64,000 nt of DNA from Stenotrophomonas ginsengisoli (GTDB taxonomy: Bacteria > Pseudomonadota > Gammaproteobacteria > Xanthomonadales > Xanthomonadaceae). The notes under the pieces were generated by a model that had not been told where the DNA came from, ran no database searches, and was given only the letters and a program-made list of their open reading frames with translations. Where the stretch lies: positions 41,213-105,212 of the forward strand of contig NZ_LDJM01000022.1 in the NCBI RefSeq assembly GCF_001431485.1. Reading direction: 5' to 3'. Position 1 is the first letter of the stretch. Each line of letters begins with the position of its first letter. Shown here in pieces: positions 35,117-45,188 of the stretch. The position numbers and the translations under genes are program-made.

Positions 35117-35147
35117 AAAACGCCACGCAATGCCTGCGTGGCGTTTT
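35117..35147 (-). terminator. Bidirectional terminator after purC
   Basis: A 9-bp G+C stem (35121-35129 with 35135-35143), extended by four A-T pairs, lies 24 bases after the purC stop and is followed on the minus strand by TTTTTGTTTA. It also has T runs in the rightward direction. Confidence 0.9.
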
Positions 35148-35171
35148 GTTTTGCTGCAGTGGCCGGGTGGG

Positions 35172-36098
35172 TCAGTCGATGACGATGCCGGCCAGCTTCT
35201 GCAGTGCTTCGGCGTACTTGTCGCGGGTACGCTCGATCACTTGGGCCGGCAGTGCAGGGCCGGGGGCGGTCTTGCCCCAGTCCAGGGTTTCCAGGTAATC
35301 ACGCACGAACTGCTTGTCGTAGCTGGGCGGGCTGATGCCCACGGCGTATTCATCGGCCGGCCAGTAGCGCGAGGAGTCCGGCGTCAGCATCTCGTCCATG
35401 ATGTACAGGCGGCCGTCGGCATCGGTGCCGAACTCGAACTTGGTGTCGGCCAGCAGGATGCCGCGCTGTGCAGCGTAGTCGGCGGCGAACTGGTAAATGC
35501 GCAGGGTGGCATCGCGTACCTTTTCAGCCAGGTCCGCGCCCACCGCCTTGACCATCGCATCGAAATCGATGTTCTCGTCATGGTCGCCGACGGCGGCCTT
35601 GGTCGACGGGGTGAAGATCGGCTCGGGCAGTTTCTGCGCCTGTTCCAGGCCGTCGGGCAGGGCAATGCCGCTGACCTTGCCGGTGCGCTGGTAATCCTTC
35701 CAGCCGCTGCCGATCAGGTAGCCGCGGGCGATCGCCTCCACCGGTACCGGCTTGAGCTTCTTGGTCACCACCGCACGCTTGGCGTACAGGGCCGGGTCCA
35801 CGCCTTCGGGCAGGACATCGGCCACGTTGATCCCGGTCAGGTGGTTGGGCATCAGGTGGGCGGTCTTTTCAAACCAGAAGTTGGACACCTGGCACAGCAT
35901 CTCGCCCTTGCCCGGAATCGGGTCGGGCAGCACCACGTCGAACGCCGACAGGCGGTCGGTGGCCACGATCAGCAGGTAGTCGCCCGGCGGAGTGCCGGCC
36001 GGCAGCCGCTCACGCGGGATATCAAACACATCACGCACCTTGCCGCGATGGCGCAAGGGCAGGCCGGGGAGATCGGATTGCAGCAACGTGGTCGGCAC
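35172..36098 (-). CDS. purC: Phosphoribosylaminoimidazole-succinocarboxamide synthase
   Basis: A 308-residue SAICAR synthase for purine synthesis, joining aspartate to CAIR with [13 protein letters not shown] at the start, [40 protein letters not shown] and the C-terminal [13 protein letters not shown] are all conserved family motifs. The length matches the longer, eukaryote-like form of about 300 residues. The GTG at 36098 was chosen because CAGGAG sits six bases upstream; the ATG 39 bases further out has no such site. It stands alone. Confidence 0.96.
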   Translation of the reverse strand: MPTTLLQSDLPGLPLRHRGKVRDVFDIPRERLPAGTPPGDYLLIVATDRLSAFDVVLPDPIPGKGEMLCQVSNFWFEKTAHLMPNHLTGINVADVLPEGVDPALYAKRAVVTKKLKPVPVEAIARGYLIGSGWKDYQRTGKVSGIALPDGLEQAQKLPEPIFTPSTKAAVGDHDENIDFDAMVKAVGADLAEKVRDATLRIYQFAADYAAQRGILLADTKFEFGTDADGRLYIMDEMLTPDSSRYWPADEYAVGISPPSYDKQFVRDYLETLDWGKTAPGPALPAQVIERTRDKYAEALQKLAGIVID

Positions 36099-36246
36099 GG
36101 GCACTCCTGGAGCTTTATGGCAATGTGATGCCGGCATCCGGGGCCATCGGGGCCCGCGGCGCGGCGGGCGGCCTAGTGTACGACCAGAGCGGGGTGGTGT
36201 GCGATAAAATGTGCGCCTTGATCATCCACAACAAGGTGGCGGTGCA

Positions 36247-36579
36247 ATGCGCTGGTACGGGAAGTTGCTTGGAGCGGTGGCCGGTGCCCTGCTGTTTCGC
36301 CCCAACCCCCTGTTCGGTGGCCTGATCGGCCTGCTGCTCGGCCATGCCTTTGACGCCAACTGGTTCGGCGTGGGCCGCAATGCGCCCTACCGGGTGCTGG
36401 GGGTGGACCCGGCCGCCAGCGACGCCGAGATCGACACCGCCTACCGCCGCCTGATCTCCCAGTACCACCCCGACAAGGTGGCCGGTGCCGCACCGGAACT
36501 GCGTGCCGCTGCCGAACACAAGGCCAGCGAGATCAACGCCGCCTACGACCGCATCAAGCAACTGCGCAAGCCGCGCTGA
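36247..36579 (+). CDS. Small membrane-anchored J-domain protein (DjlA-like)
   Basis: A 110-residue protein. The N-terminal 40 residues hold a Gly-rich membrane segment ([20 protein letters not shown]), and residues 55-108 form a J domain with the HPD motif in [15 protein letters not shown], the site that stimulates Hsp70. It resembles DjlA reduced to its anchor and J domain, without the central TerB-like region. It is followed after 11 bases by rpe. Confidence 0.88.
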   Translation: MRWYGKLLGAVAGALLFRPNPLFGGLIGLLLGHAFDANWFGVGRNAPYRVLGVDPAASDAEIDTAYRRLISQYHPDKVAGAAPELRAAAEHKASEINAAYDRIKQLRKPR

Positions 36580-36590
36580 AGGCCATTGCC

Positions 36591-37265
36591 ATGTCCAACT
36601 GCATCATTGCCCCCTCCATCCTGTCGGCCAACTTCGCCAAGCTCGGCGAGGAAGTGGACAACGTCATCGCCGCCGGCGCCGACTGGGTCCACTTTGACGT
36701 GATGGACAACCACTACGTGCCCAACCTGACCATCGGCCCGATGGTCTGCGAGGCCCTGCGCAAGCACGGGGTCACCGCACCGATCGACGTACACCTGATG
36801 GTCGAGCCGGTGGACCGCATCATTCCGGATTTCGCCAAGGCCGGGGCCAGCATCATCAGCTTCCACCCCGAGGCGAGCCGCCATGTCCATCGCAGCGTGC
36901 AGCTGATCAAGTCGCACGGTTGCAAGGCCGGCCTGGTGCTCAACCCGGCCACCCCGGTCGACGTACTGGACTGGGTGCTGGACGAGCTGGACCTGGTGCT
37001 GTTGATGTCGGTCAACCCGGGCTTCGGCGGCCAGGCCTTCATCCCGTCCACCCTGGACAAGTTGCGGGTGGTCCGCCAGAAGATCGATGCGAGCGGGCGT
37101 GACATCCGCCTGGAGGTCGATGGCGGGGTCAAGGCCGACAACATCGCCCAGATTGCCGCTGCCGGCGCCGATGCCTTCGTCGCCGGCTCGGCCATCTTCA
37201 ATGCGCCCGATTACCGCGCGGTGATCGATGCCATGCGTGCCAATGTGGCCGGCGCCCGTGGCTGA
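36591..37265 (+). CDS. rpe: Ribulose-phosphate 3-epimerase
   Basis: A 224-residue TIM-barrel enzyme of the pentose phosphate pathway interconverting ribulose 5-phosphate and xylulose 5-phosphate. The metal and catalytic residues are in [45 protein letters not shown] and [12 protein letters not shown]. The length matches the family. Its stop overlaps the GTG start of the acetyltransferase by eight bases. Confidence 0.97.
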   Translation: MSNCIIAPSILSANFAKLGEEVDNVIAAGADWVHFDVMDNHYVPNLTIGPMVCEALRKHGVTAPIDVHLMVEPVDRIIPDFAKAGASIISFHPEASRHVHRSVQLIKSHGCKAGLVLNPATPVDVLDWVLDELDLVLLMSVNPGFGGQAFIPSTLDKLRVVRQKIDASGRDIRLEVDGGVKADNIAQIAAAGADAFVAGSAIFNAPDYRAVIDAMRANVAGARG

Positions 37266-37776
37266 GTGGCAGGCGAGCGCTGTTGATGCCGTGCCGGGCC
37301 TGCGGCTGCGCCCGGCAACGGCCGATGACGCTGCGCTGATCCTGCGCTTCATCATCGAACTGGCGGTCTATGAAAAAGAACCCGATGCGGTGGTCACCGA
37401 CCAGGCCGGTATCGCGGACAGCCTGTTCGGCCCGGGTGCCAGCGCCCGCGCACTGATTGCCGAGCTGGACGGTGAGCCGGTGGGCTATGCGGTGTGGTTT
37501 GCCAATTACTCCACCTGGCTGGGCCGCAATGGCCTGTACCTGGAAGACCTCTACGTCACCCCGGCCATGCGCGGCCGCGGCGTGGGCAAGGCCATCCTGC
37601 GCCACCTTGCCCAGCTGGCCGTGGCCAGCGGCTGTGGCCGCATGGAGTGGTCGGTGCTGGACTGGAATACCCCGGCCATCGCTTTCTACGAATCGGTCGG
37701 CGCGCGGCCGCAAAGCGAGTGGACCGTGTTTCGCCTGACCGGCGATGCATTGGGCACCTTCGCCAGCAGCCGCTGA
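37258..37776 (+). CDS. GNAT-family acetyltransferase
   Basis: A 172-residue N-acetyltransferase of the diamine-acetyltransferase-like group. The acetyl-CoA loop is [20 protein letters not shown] (R-G-x-G-V-G-K type), followed by [20 protein letters not shown], which is close to the SAT/SpeG-like subfamily. The GTG start at 37258 overlaps rpe by eight bases; an ATG at 37228 lies well inside rpe and is less likely. The substrate cannot be read from the sequence; polyamines or thialysine are candidates by family. Confidence 0.88.
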   Translation: MAEWQASAVDAVPGLRLRPATADDAALILRFIIELAVYEKEPDAVVTDQAGIADSLFGPGASARALIAELDGEPVGYAVWFANYSTWLGRNGLYLEDLYVTPAMRGRGVGKAILRHLAQLAVASGCGRMEWSVLDWNTPAIAFYESVGARPQSEWTVFRLTGDALGTFASSR

Positions 37777-37978
37777 TCGCTGACCTGCCACGGGGAGAGA
37801 GCCGTGCCAGGCCTGCGCTGAATAATGGAAGCTGATCCTGCTCCCGTCCGTCATCCCTGCTATGGCCTTCCATTCTCCGCAGCGTTGATGACAGCGGTAT
37901 GGCAGTGGCCCGATCGGTTTCACTGCCACTGAAGCCGGGCTCTGGCCTGATAGCCGGATTCAGGCAAGGAACCGGACC

Positions 37979-38914
37979 ATGACCCAGCCCGTTTGGCGGT
38001 TGATCCTCAACGGTAAATCCAGTGGTGACGACGCGGTGCGCGAGGCGGTGACGGCCACGCGCGAGCAGGGCCAGACCCTGCAGGTGCGGGTGACCTGGGA
38101 GGCCGGTGACGAGAAGCGTTACGTCGATGAGGCCATCGCCGATGGCGTGGCGGTGATCATTGCCGGTGGCGGTGACGGCACCCTGAGCGAGGTGGCCGAA
38201 GCCATGGCGATGAGTGGCCACGATGCCGGTGCCTTGCCAGCGCTGGCCCTGTTGCCGCTGGGTACCGCCAATGATTTTGCCGTTGCCACCGGCATTGCCG
38301 TCGAGCCGCAAGCGGCGCTGAACCTGATTGCCGCATCCACCCCGCAACCGATGGACCTGCTGCGTCTGCGTGGCGACGGGGTCGAGCACTGGTGCGCCAA
38401 CCTGGCCACTGGCGGCTTCGGTACCGAAGTCACGGTGGAAACGCCGGAAGGCATGAAGAAGCTGCTGGGCGGCCTGGCCTACCTGATCACCGGGGTGGCC
38501 AAACTGGCCACCATCGAGCCGCAGACCGCCCGTTTCAGTGGTGAAGGCTTCCAGTGGGAAGGGGAATTCATCGCCCTGGGCATCGGCAACGGCCGTCAAG
38601 CCGGCGGTGGCCAACAGCTGTGTCCCGATGCCCTGCTCGATGACGGGCTGTTGGCCCTGACCATCGTGCCGCCGCTGGGTAGCGAGGCGGTGGGATCACT
38701 GGGTACCTTGCTCAGCGAAGGCAAGGCCGGCTTTCTGGCCGAGGTTGCCCGTCAAGCCTCACTGGCCTGGGTGGAAATCCACAGTGACAGCCCGTTGACC
38801 CTGAACCTGGATGGCGAGCCGATGCAGGCCCACCACTTCCGCATCGACTGCATCCCTGGGCGGGTACGCATGCACCTGCCGGCCGCTACTGCACTGCTGC
38901 GCGGCCGGGCCTAG
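37979..38914 (+). CDS. yegS: YegS-like lipid kinase
   Basis: A 311-residue diacylglycerol-kinase-family enzyme. The nucleotide loop [20 protein letters not shown] and [20 protein letters not shown] are the two hallmark motifs, and the C-terminal [20 protein letters not shown] completes the DAGK fold. YegS phosphorylates phosphatidylglycerol in vitro; the physiological lipid here is unknown. AAGGAACCGGACC supplies a ribosome-binding site. The stop overlaps the first ankyrin gene, on the other strand, by four bases. Confidence 0.93.
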   Translation: MTQPVWRLILNGKSSGDDAVREAVTATREQGQTLQVRVTWEAGDEKRYVDEAIADGVAVIIAGGGDGTLSEVAEAMAMSGHDAGALPALALLPLGTANDFAVATGIAVEPQAALNLIAASTPQPMDLLRLRGDGVEHWCANLATGGFGTEVTVETPEGMKKLLGGLAYLITGVAKLATIEPQTARFSGEGFQWEGEFIALGIGNGRQAGGGQQLCPDALLDDGLLALTIVPPLGSEAVGSLGTLLSEGKAGFLAEVARQASLAWVEIHSDSPLTLNLDGEPMQAHHFRIDCIPGRVRMHLPAATALLRGRA

Positions 38915-39804
38915 AGCAGCGGGATGTCCGCTTCATCGGTGGGATAACCGAAGGCCTCGCGCTTGCGGCGCAGGTAATCCGGCATCGGCATGCGTTCGAT
39001 GCCACGGGCCAGCAGCCATTGCTGGCAGTTGCGCTGGGCCTCGGCATGATCGGGTGTGGTGATTTCCCAGAAGATCGCTTCGGCCATCAGCATGCGTTCT
39101 GGCGCGCCGGTGACCTTGTTGGCGGCAATGGTCAGGGTGGGGTCGGCGCCATGCTGAATCAGCCACCAGGCTTGGTTGAAGCCGCCGCGGGATGTGTAAT
39201 GGCGCAGGATGGTGTCAGCACGGCCGATGTTTTCTGCATTGATGTTGGCGCCGTGCTCGACCAGGGTTTGGACATTTTTCCAAAGATTGCCGCTGAGAAA
39301 GGCATCAACCATCAATATTTCGTTGTTGGAATCACGCGTATCTGGGTCTCCGCCGTGTTCGAGTAGTAGCTCAAGAAAGCGCGAGTCTTCGAGTTTTGCG
39401 GCATAGACCATTGCATTGTTGTAGTAATAAATGCGCTCCTTTCCGTAAGACTTCGGTTCTGGGTAACGCGCATTGGGTTCGGCACCGTTTTCCAGCAGTG
39501 CACGCAGGCCTTCCAGGTTGCGTGACATCAGGGGCCAGGCCACCAGCGGGTAGCGGTCGCTTCCACCGAAAACAGTGTCGGGGTTGACGCCTTTGTCCTT
39601 CATTAGCCGTTGCACCCGGCGCACATCGCCATGCTCGGCGGCAATGGCCAGCTGCAGGGCCTGCCCTTCGTAGTAACGGTGGGCAAAATGCTGAGAGCGC
39701 GCCGTGCTGATCGCATCGCAGGCGCTCAGTAGGCTGCCAACAAGCAATAGGGCCAGCAGGCTGGCGGTATGGCGGTAAGCATGCAGGATGTGCCTGACGT
39801 GCAT
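38911..39804 (-). CDS. Ankyrin-repeat lipoprotein, copy 1 (candidate lipase-effector immunity)
   Basis: A 297-residue lipoprotein with lipobox SLLSACD after a hydrophobic leader, then ankyrin-type helices: [60 protein letters not shown] and [18 protein letters not shown]. Predicted to sit in the periplasm on a membrane. AGGAG overlaps the stop of copy 2 upstream, so the two are co-translated. It is about 80-90% alike to copy 2 over most of its length, with differences concentrated in the middle repeats and in the signal peptide. Ankyrin proteins are known immunity partners of some secreted phospholipases, and a lipase-like effector is encoded nearby. Confidence 0.85.
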   Translation of the reverse strand: MHVRHILHAYRHTASLLALLLVGSLLSACDAISTARSQHFAHRYYEGQALQLAIAAEHGDVRRVQRLMKDKGVNPDTVFGGSDRYPLVAWPLMSRNLEGLRALLENGAEPNARYPEPKSYGKERIYYYNNAMVYAAKLEDSRFLELLLEHGGDPDTRDSNNEILMVDAFLSGNLWKNVQTLVEHGANINAENIGRADTILRHYTSRGGFNQAWWLIQHGADPTLTIAANKVTGAPERMLMAEAIFWEITTPDHAEAQRNCQQWLLARGIERMPMPDYLRRKREAFGYPTDEADIPLL

Positions 39805-40634
39805 GCGGTCTCCTAGAGCAGCGGAATTTCCGCTTCATCGGTGGGATAGCCGAAAGCCTCGCGCTTGCGGCGCAGGTGGTCTGGCATGGGCATGCGTTCG
39901 ATGCCACGGGCCAGCAGCCATTGCTGGCAGTTACGCTGGGCCTCGGCATGGTCGGGGGTGGTGATTTCCCAGAAGATGGCTTCGGCCATGAGCATGCGTT
40001 CTGGCGCGCCGGTGACCTTGTTGGCGGCAATGGTCAGGGTGGGGTCGGCGCCATGTTGGATCAGCCACCAGGCCTGGTTGAAGCCACCGCGGCCAGTGTA
40101 GTTACCCAGGATGGTATCGGCACGCATGATGTTTTTTTCATTGATGTTGGCGCCGTGCTCGACCAAGGTTTGGACGTTTTTCCAAAGGTTGCCGCTGATG
40201 AATGCTGTAAACAGCAGGGTTTCATTGTTGGAGTTGCGTGTGTCGGGGTTGCCACCATGTTCAAGCATTAGCTCAAGGAAGCGCGGGTCTTCTATTTTTG
40301 CGGCATAAACCATGGCGTTGTTTTTATAGTATTTCTTCCCGTGTCGAATAAGGCTTGGCTCGGGATAGCGTGCATTGGGGTCGGCACCGTTTTCCAGCAG
40401 TGCACGCAGGCCTTCCAGGTTGCGTGACATCAGGGGCCAAGCCACCAGCGGGTAGCGGTCGCTTCCACCGAAAACGGTATCGGGGTTGACGCCTTTGTCC
40501 TTCATCAGCCGTTGCACCCGGCGTACATCGCCATGCTCGGCGGCAATGGCCAGCTGCAGGGCCTGCCCCTCGTAGTAACGGTGGGCAAAGTGCTGCGAGC
40601 GCGCCGTGCTGATCGCATCACAAGCGCTCAGTAA
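38911..40634. repeat. Tandem gene duplication of ankyrin lipoprotein genes
   Basis: The stretches 38911-39732 and 39813-40634 are near-identical direct repeats, sharing long exact runs at both ends of the genes. They diverge most between about 39290-39470 and 40190-40370, which is also noticeably A+T-richer than the surroundings. Similarity stops abruptly inside the signal-peptide codons. Confidence 0.9.
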
Positions 40635-40691
40635 AAGCGTGATGAGCAGCACGGTGAAAATGTGTGCTGCTTTGGCATGTGTCGGTTTCAT
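39813..40691 (-). CDS. Ankyrin-repeat lipoprotein, copy 2 (candidate lipase-effector immunity)
   Basis: A 292-residue paralogue of the downstream gene, with a different leader (MKPTHAKAAHIFTVLLITLL) but the same lipobox [13 protein letters not shown]. The ankyrin repeats align throughout. Variable positions include EPSLIRHGKKYYKNN versus the [13 protein letters not shown] region of copy 1, and NETLLFTAFISG versus [12 protein letters not shown]. It is the promoter-proximal member of the pair and faces the lipase-like effector gene head-to-head across 88 bases. The ATG at 40691 was chosen because a signal peptide follows at once; the frame is open 89 codons further up. Confidence 0.85.
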   Translation of the reverse strand: MKPTHAKAAHIFTVLLITLLLSACDAISTARSQHFAHRYYEGQALQLAIAAEHGDVRRVQRLMKDKGVNPDTVFGGSDRYPLVAWPLMSRNLEGLRALLENGADPNARYPEPSLIRHGKKYYKNNAMVYAAKIEDPRFLELMLEHGGNPDTRNSNNETLLFTAFISGNLWKNVQTLVEHGANINEKNIMRADTILGNYTGRGGFNQAWWLIQHGADPTLTIAANKVTGAPERMLMAEAIFWEITTPDHAEAQRNCQQWLLARGIERMPMPDHLRRKREAFGYPTDEAEIPLL

Positions 40692-40724
40692 CGCTATTTT
40701 CCCGCGCTTTGGCCGTGTTTCTTG

Positions 40725-40753
40725 ATTGAATCGGCTTTGTTGCCGGGTGGCAA
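40725..40753 (-). promoter_or_regulatory. Probable promoter of the ankyrin pair
   Basis: On the minus strand, TTGCCA and TTCAAT are separated by 17 bases, about 34 bases before the copy 2 start. A separate promoter would let immunity be made without the divergent effector. Confidence 0.5.
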
Positions 40754-40779
40754 GCTGAAATGCGGACAAGGAGTTCGAT

Positions 40780-42924
40780 ATGGATGATCGACTGCGGCCG
40801 GCCAGGCCAAGCGCAGAGGACATGGTTTTGCAGGAGCAGGCCGGGTTGGTGGCCTCCCTGCGCGAGCAAGGATTGGAGCCACAGGCTGCTGAACTGGCAA
40901 GCTTGCACGCCGCGCAGCAAAAGTCCTTGTTGTGTGCAGATGTGTACGAGGCTGCCAAGGGCCAGGGTGAGCCTCCCCACGGCTGGACACGTGGCAGTAC
41001 CGACCCGGAAGCCCTGCGTGCAGCCGGCTTTGAGCTTTCGGATAGTGAAATAGAGGACTTGTTACGTCCAGAAGGTTCCGCATTCCGCGCCGAAATCTAT
41101 CTGCCGGACAAGGCCATCCATGGCCCGGATGCCAAGCCGGTAGTCGTGTTCAAGGGCTCGGCCGGGGAAATCCTCGACCCGACAGCGCCGGGCGGCTTGC
41201 GCGATACCACCGCCGAGGACTTCGGCAACAATGCCCTGCAGGGCCTGGGCCTGCGCAGTGACATTTACGACCGTGCAATGTCACTGGCAGTTGCTTTGAA
41301 CAATATTGCCCCGGGCCAATTTGAAGTGGCCGGACATTCTCTTGGCGGCGGCCTGGCCGCTGCCGCTGCCGCGGTTACCGGTGTGCAGGCGACCGTGTTC
41401 AACCCGGCCGGTCTGCACCCGAATACCGCGCTGCGCTTTACCCAGGAAAATGGCCTGCCCCTGCACGATGCGCAGGCATTGGTCAGTGGCTACGAGGTCA
41501 AGCACGATATCCTCAACACCCTGCAAAATGCCGTTGGGCGTATGCCCGAGGACAGCCGTGACGAGGTTGAACCGGTGTTGCGGATGTTGGCGGGGATGGC
41601 CTCCGAGCCCAATGCCCGGGAATTGTTGGTCAAGACGCTCGGCCAGAGCATGAGCGAGCGTGAAGTCGGCATGTATCTGCAGGCTTTCGACCATCTGGCC
41701 GGGCCGGAAGGGCAGGGGGCGTTGGCGCGCCTGCCCCGGGCGGTCGGGCAGATGCAGGTGTTGCCGGCCTACCAGCGCAACCCGGTCAGCAATGAACTGG
41801 AAGCACAGCCTGCAGGGGATTCCCTGAGTGCATCCGTGGCCCGGGCGGCTCCGTGGTTGCCGGCCTTGCATGATGGGATCAATACGGCAGGGAAAACGGT
41901 CGGTCTTGGCCTGGCACTGGGGAGTTATGTCAGCAGCGCCAATCATTTTCAGGCCAATGCCGTTGATGCGGCACGCGAGGTAATCGACACTGGCCTTGGG
42001 TACCCGGGCGCGGTGTTGGGGCAGGCCCGGGATGGCATGGGTACGGTGTTTGACCGTGCCGCGTCATTGGGTGGCGCCGATTCCGTGTTTGCACCCGGCG
42101 GCGTGGCGTGGATGACCGGGCCAGGGTTGTTGCATCAAGCGCGTGAGCTGTCCGAGCGTGTTCGCAACGGCGTGAGTGATGGTTTGACTGCCTATGCCGA
42201 CAAGTTGCGCACTGTCGGTGACCATTCCGAGGTGGCGCTGCCCTTGCTGTCTGCCGGTGTGCCTGCAGCAACCGTGGCAGCCACCCGCAAGGTGGTTGAT
42301 GACAACATGCACTACAGCCCCGCGCTGGCGGCCTATGGCCTGGTGAGCAATGGTTTTCAGGCCAAGGAAATACTGGGTTCCATGTCACTGGCGGCGGGAC
42401 AGGCCGAATTTGCCCACAGCCAGAGGGATTCGGTTGTTCCCAGCATCGAAGTGCTGGTCCACAACAGCGAGCAACGTGCTTATGCCGAATTGGCTGCGGT
42501 ACGTGGGCGTGAGGATGGCCCGCTGGACAACTACCGCATCGATCAGCCCGGGCATGAGGGCAATGGGCTGTTTGTCATGGCACAGGCCGGGGTTCACAAG
42601 CTTGACCAGCAGTGCGGGGTTGTCTCGGATGTCCACAGCGACCAGCTTGCCGGCGTTGTGGCGGTACAGGCCTACAAGGACGGTTTGACCCGGATAGAGC
42701 GGGTCAGCCTCAGTGGGGATTGCAGCCGGGTCATTGCCGAGGACTTTGCCGGGCCAGGAATTGAATATCAGAAGCGCAGCCTAGTGGATGTGGTGCAGGG
42801 GCGCAGCACGCCGCTGGAGCACAGCACCACGGCGTGGGAGGAGCAGGCGCACCGGCAGCAGTGTGGGCGCGCGCTTGAACAGGGGAGCGAGGTGGCCGTA
42901 CAGGCGGCCTGTGTCGCCCGCTGA
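40780..42924 (+). CDS. Probable T4SS effector: lipase-like domain with C-terminal XVIPCD
   Basis: A 714-residue protein without a signal peptide. The N-terminal half carries an alpha/beta-hydrolase nucleophile elbow FEVAGHSLGGGLAAAAA with Ser187, preceded by VVVFKGSAGEILDPTAPGGL, as in class 3-type lipases and DUF2974-like proteins. Residues 340-560 are Ala/Gly-rich helical segments that may insert in membranes. The last 145 residues resemble XVIPCD: NYRIDQPGHEGNGLFVMAQA, GVHKLDQQCG, SDQLAGVVAVQAYKDGLTRI and RVSLSGDCSRV. A killing effector exported by an Xanthomonadales-type T4SS is inferred. AAGGAG lies seven bases before the ATG. Neighbouring ankyrin lipoproteins are the likely immunity proteins. 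Confidence 0.85.
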   Translation: MDDRLRPARPSAEDMVLQEQAGLVASLREQGLEPQAAELASLHAAQQKSLLCADVYEAAKGQGEPPHGWTRGSTDPEALRAAGFELSDSEIEDLLRPEGSAFRAEIYLPDKAIHGPDAKPVVVFKGSAGEILDPTAPGGLRDTTAEDFGNNALQGLGLRSDIYDRAMSLAVALNNIAPGQFEVAGHSLGGGLAAAAAAVTGVQATVFNPAGLHPNTALRFTQENGLPLHDAQALVSGYEVKHDILNTLQNAVGRMPEDSRDEVEPVLRMLAGMASEPNARELLVKTLGQSMSEREVGMYLQAFDHLAGPEGQGALARLPRAVGQMQVLPAYQRNPVSNELEAQPAGDSLSASVARAAPWLPALHDGINTAGKTVGLGLALGSYVSSANHFQANAVDAAREVIDTGLGYPGAVLGQARDGMGTVFDRAASLGGADSVFAPGGVAWMTGPGLLHQARELSERVRNGVSDGLTAYADKLRTVGDHSEVALPLLSAGVPAATVAATRKVVDDNMHYSPALAAYGLVSNGFQAKEILGSMSLAAGQAEFAHSQRDSVVPSIEVLVHNSEQRAYAELAAVRGREDGPLDNYRIDQPGHEGNGLFVMAQAGVHKLDQQCGVVSDVHSDQLAGVVAVQAYKDGLTRIERVSLSGDCSRVIAEDFAGPGIEYQKRSLVDVVQGRSTPLEHSTTAWEEQAHRQQCGRALEQGSEVAVQAACVAR

Positions 42925-42938
42925 GTGGGCAGATGCTT

Positions 42939-42970
42939 GCAGATGCAACCGTGAAGCCGCTTGCATCTGC
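42939..42970. repeat. Inverted repeat upstream of trpE
   Basis: GCAGATGCAA and TTGCATCTGC (perfect 10-bp arms, 12-base spacer) lie between the effector gene and trpE, with a third GCAGATGC copy just before the left arm. No T run follows. It could be the effector's terminator hairpin or an operator ahead of a weak -10-like TAAAGT at 42995-43000. Confidence 0.5.
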
Positions 42971-43118
42971 CTGCACCGGAGGCGGAACTTGCGGTAAAGT
43001 TGAGCCGTGTTTACGCAGACGACCAAGCAGTTTTCCCTTTCCGCTCGCCGTGGTTGGCGATGGTGGCCCGTAGCCGTCGTCCGTCGTTCCACTGCCGCCG
43101 TTTGGAAGGAAACCTGCC

Positions 43119-44594
43119 TTGTCCACGTTTGCCCGGTACCAGCAACAGGCCGCTGAAGGCCACACCCGCATCCCGCTTGTCCGTGAAGTGCTGTCCGACC
43201 TGGACACGCCGCTGTCGGTCTATCTGAAGCTGGCTGACGGTCCCAATACCTATCTGTTCGAGTCGGTCCAGGGCGGCGAACGCTTTGGCCGCTATTCGAT
43301 CATCGGCTTGCCCGCGCGCCGGGTGTACCGCTTCTTCGGCCATACGCTGGAGGTGGTGGATGACGGCGTGGTGGTTGAACGTCGCGAGGTGGCCGACCCG
43401 CTGGCCGAGGTCGAGGCCTTGCGCAGCGCCCACAGCGTGCCGCGCCTGCCCGAACTGCCGGGGTTCACCGGCGGGCTGGTGGGGTGGTTCGGCTTTGAGT
43501 GCATCGGTTTCATCGAGCCGCGTCTGGCCGGCCCGGCCGGGCGTGACGAGTTGGGCACCCCGGACATCCTGCTGATGCTCTCCGATGAGCTGGCGGTGCT
43601 GGACAACCTCAAGGGCCGGCTGTACCTGATCACCCACGCGCAGCCGGCGCAGGACGATGCCTGGGAAGCCGGGCAGGCCCGTCTGGATGCGCTGACCGCC
43701 CGTCTGCGTGACCAGGGCGTGGCCTATCCGGCACCGATCACCTCGCAGGTGCTGGACGAGGCGGATTTCGTCTCCGGCTTCACCCACGAGGGCTTCATCG
43801 ATGCGGTGCGCACCTGCAAGGAGCACATCGTTGCCGGTGACATCTTCCAGGTGGTGCTGAGCCAGCGCCTGAGCGTGCCGTTCAAGGCGCGCCCGGTGGA
43901 TGTCTACCGCGCCCTGCGTGCGCTCAATCCCTCGCCCTACATGTACTTCCTGGATGTGGGTGAGCTGCAGGTGGTGGGGTCCTCGCCGGAAATCCTGGTG
44001 CGTCTGCAGGACGGCAAAGTGACCGTGCGCCCGATCGCCGGCACCCGCCCGCGCGGTGCCACGCCAGAGCAGGACCAGGCGCTGGAAGTGGAGCTGCTGG
44101 CCGACCCCAAGGAGCGCGCCGAGCACGTGATGCTGATCGACCTGGGGCGCAACGATGTCGGCCGTATCTCCAAGGCCGGCACGGTGGCGGTGGGCGAGCA
44201 GTTCGTGATCGAGCGCTACAGCCATGTCATGCACATCGTCAGCGAGGTCACCGGTGAGTTGAACGAGAACCTCAGCTACACCGATGTGCTGCGCGCGGCC
44301 TTCCCGGCCGGCACCGTATCCGGCTCGCCCAAGGTGCGGGCGCTGGAGATCATCCGTGCGCTGGAGCCGGTCAAGCGCAACGTGTATGCCGGCAGCATCG
44401 GCTACATCGGCTGGCACGGCGATGCCGATACCGCCATTGCGATCCGCACCGCGGTGATCAAGGACGGCCGCCTGCATGTGCAGGCCGGCGCCGGCATTGT
44501 CTACGACTCCGACCCGCAGAAAGAGTGGGAAGAAACCATGAACAAGGGCCGCGCACTGTTCCGTGCCGTGGCCCAGGCCGCCAAGGGGCTGTGA
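43119..44594 (+). CDS. trpE: Anthranilate synthase component I
   Basis: A 491-residue chorismate-using enzyme, first committed step of tryptophan synthesis. The feedback site is [14 protein letters not shown] ([17 protein letters not shown]). Catalytic motifs [46 protein letters not shown] and [18 protein letters not shown] are all present. The start is TTG, supported by GGAAGG and by the usual N-terminus [10 protein letters not shown]. No Trp-rich leader peptide was found upstream, so attenuation of the enteric type is unlikely. Confidence 0.97.
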   Translation: MSTFARYQQQAAEGHTRIPLVREVLSDLDTPLSVYLKLADGPNTYLFESVQGGERFGRYSIIGLPARRVYRFFGHTLEVVDDGVVVERREVADPLAEVEALRSAHSVPRLPELPGFTGGLVGWFGFECIGFIEPRLAGPAGRDELGTPDILLMLSDELAVLDNLKGRLYLITHAQPAQDDAWEAGQARLDALTARLRDQGVAYPAPITSQVLDEADFVSGFTHEGFIDAVRTCKEHIVAGDIFQVVLSQRLSVPFKARPVDVYRALRALNPSPYMYFLDVGELQVVGSSPEILVRLQDGKVTVRPIAGTRPRGATPEQDQALEVELLADPKERAEHVMLIDLGRNDVGRISKAGTVAVGEQFVIERYSHVMHIVSEVTGELNENLSYTDVLRAAFPAGTVSGSPKVRALEIIRALEPVKRNVYAGSIGYIGWHGDADTAIAIRTAVIKDGRLHVQAGAGIVYDSDPQKEWEETMNKGRALFRAVAQAAKGL

Positions 44595-44603
44595 GGCAAC
44601 GTC

Positions 44604-45188
44604 ATGCTCTTGATGATCGACAACTACGACAGCTTCACCTTCAACCTCGTGCAGTACTTCCAGCAGCTGGGTGCCGATGTGCGCGTGGTGCGCAATGACG
44701 CCATGAGCGTGGAAGAAATTGCCGCGCTGAAGCCGGACCAGATCGTGATTTCGCCCGGCCCGGGCAATCCGGATGAAGCCGGGGTTTCGCTGGCGGTGAT
44801 CGAACAGCTGGGCCCGCACATTCCCTTGCTCGGCGTGTGCCTGGGCCACCAGTCCATCGGCCAGGTGTTCGGGGGCAAGGTGATCCGCGCCGGCAAGATC
44901 ATGCACGGCAAGACCTCGGCCATGCGCCACCACGGCCGTGGTGTGTTCACCGGTCTGCCGGACGGTTACACCGCCACCCGTTACCACTCGCTGGTGGTGG
45001 ACAAGGATTGCCTGCCCGATTGCCTGGAGATCACCGCCTGGACCGAGAACGATGACGGTTCGATGGAGGAGATCATGGGCCTGCGCCACAAGACGCTGCC
45101 GATCGAGGGCGTGCAGTTCCATCCCGAGTCCATCCTTACCGAGCACGGTCATGCCCTGCTGAAGAACTTCCTGGACGGTGTGCGGTGA
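44604..45188 (+). CDS. trpG: Anthranilate synthase component II (glutamine amidotransferase)
   Basis: A 194-residue class I amidotransferase supplying ammonia to TrpE. The catalytic Cys is in [14 protein letters not shown], and the His-Glu pair is in [34 protein letters not shown] is the standard start. It begins 9 bases after trpE and overlaps the DUF1543 gene by four bases. In many bacteria the same protein also serves p-aminobenzoate synthase. Confidence 0.97.
   Translation: MLLMIDNYDSFTFNLVQYFQQLGADVRVVRNDAMSVEEIAALKPDQIVISPGPGNPDEAGVSLAVIEQLGPHIPLLGVCLGHQSIGQVFGGKVIRAGKIMHGKTSAMRHHGRGVFTGLPDGYTATRYHSLVVDKDCLPDCLEITAWTENDDGSMEEIMGLRHKTLPIEGVQFHPESILTEHGHALLKNFLDGVR

Noticed and set aside
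31212..42924. Type IV secretion machinery or prophage near the effector genes
   Set aside because: All intervening genes are metabolic or hypothetical; no virB, virD4, integrase or phage structural genes were found.
42925..43118. trp leader peptide and attenuator
   Set aside because: No short frame with clustered Trp codons precedes trpE and no alternative hairpins with a T run were found.
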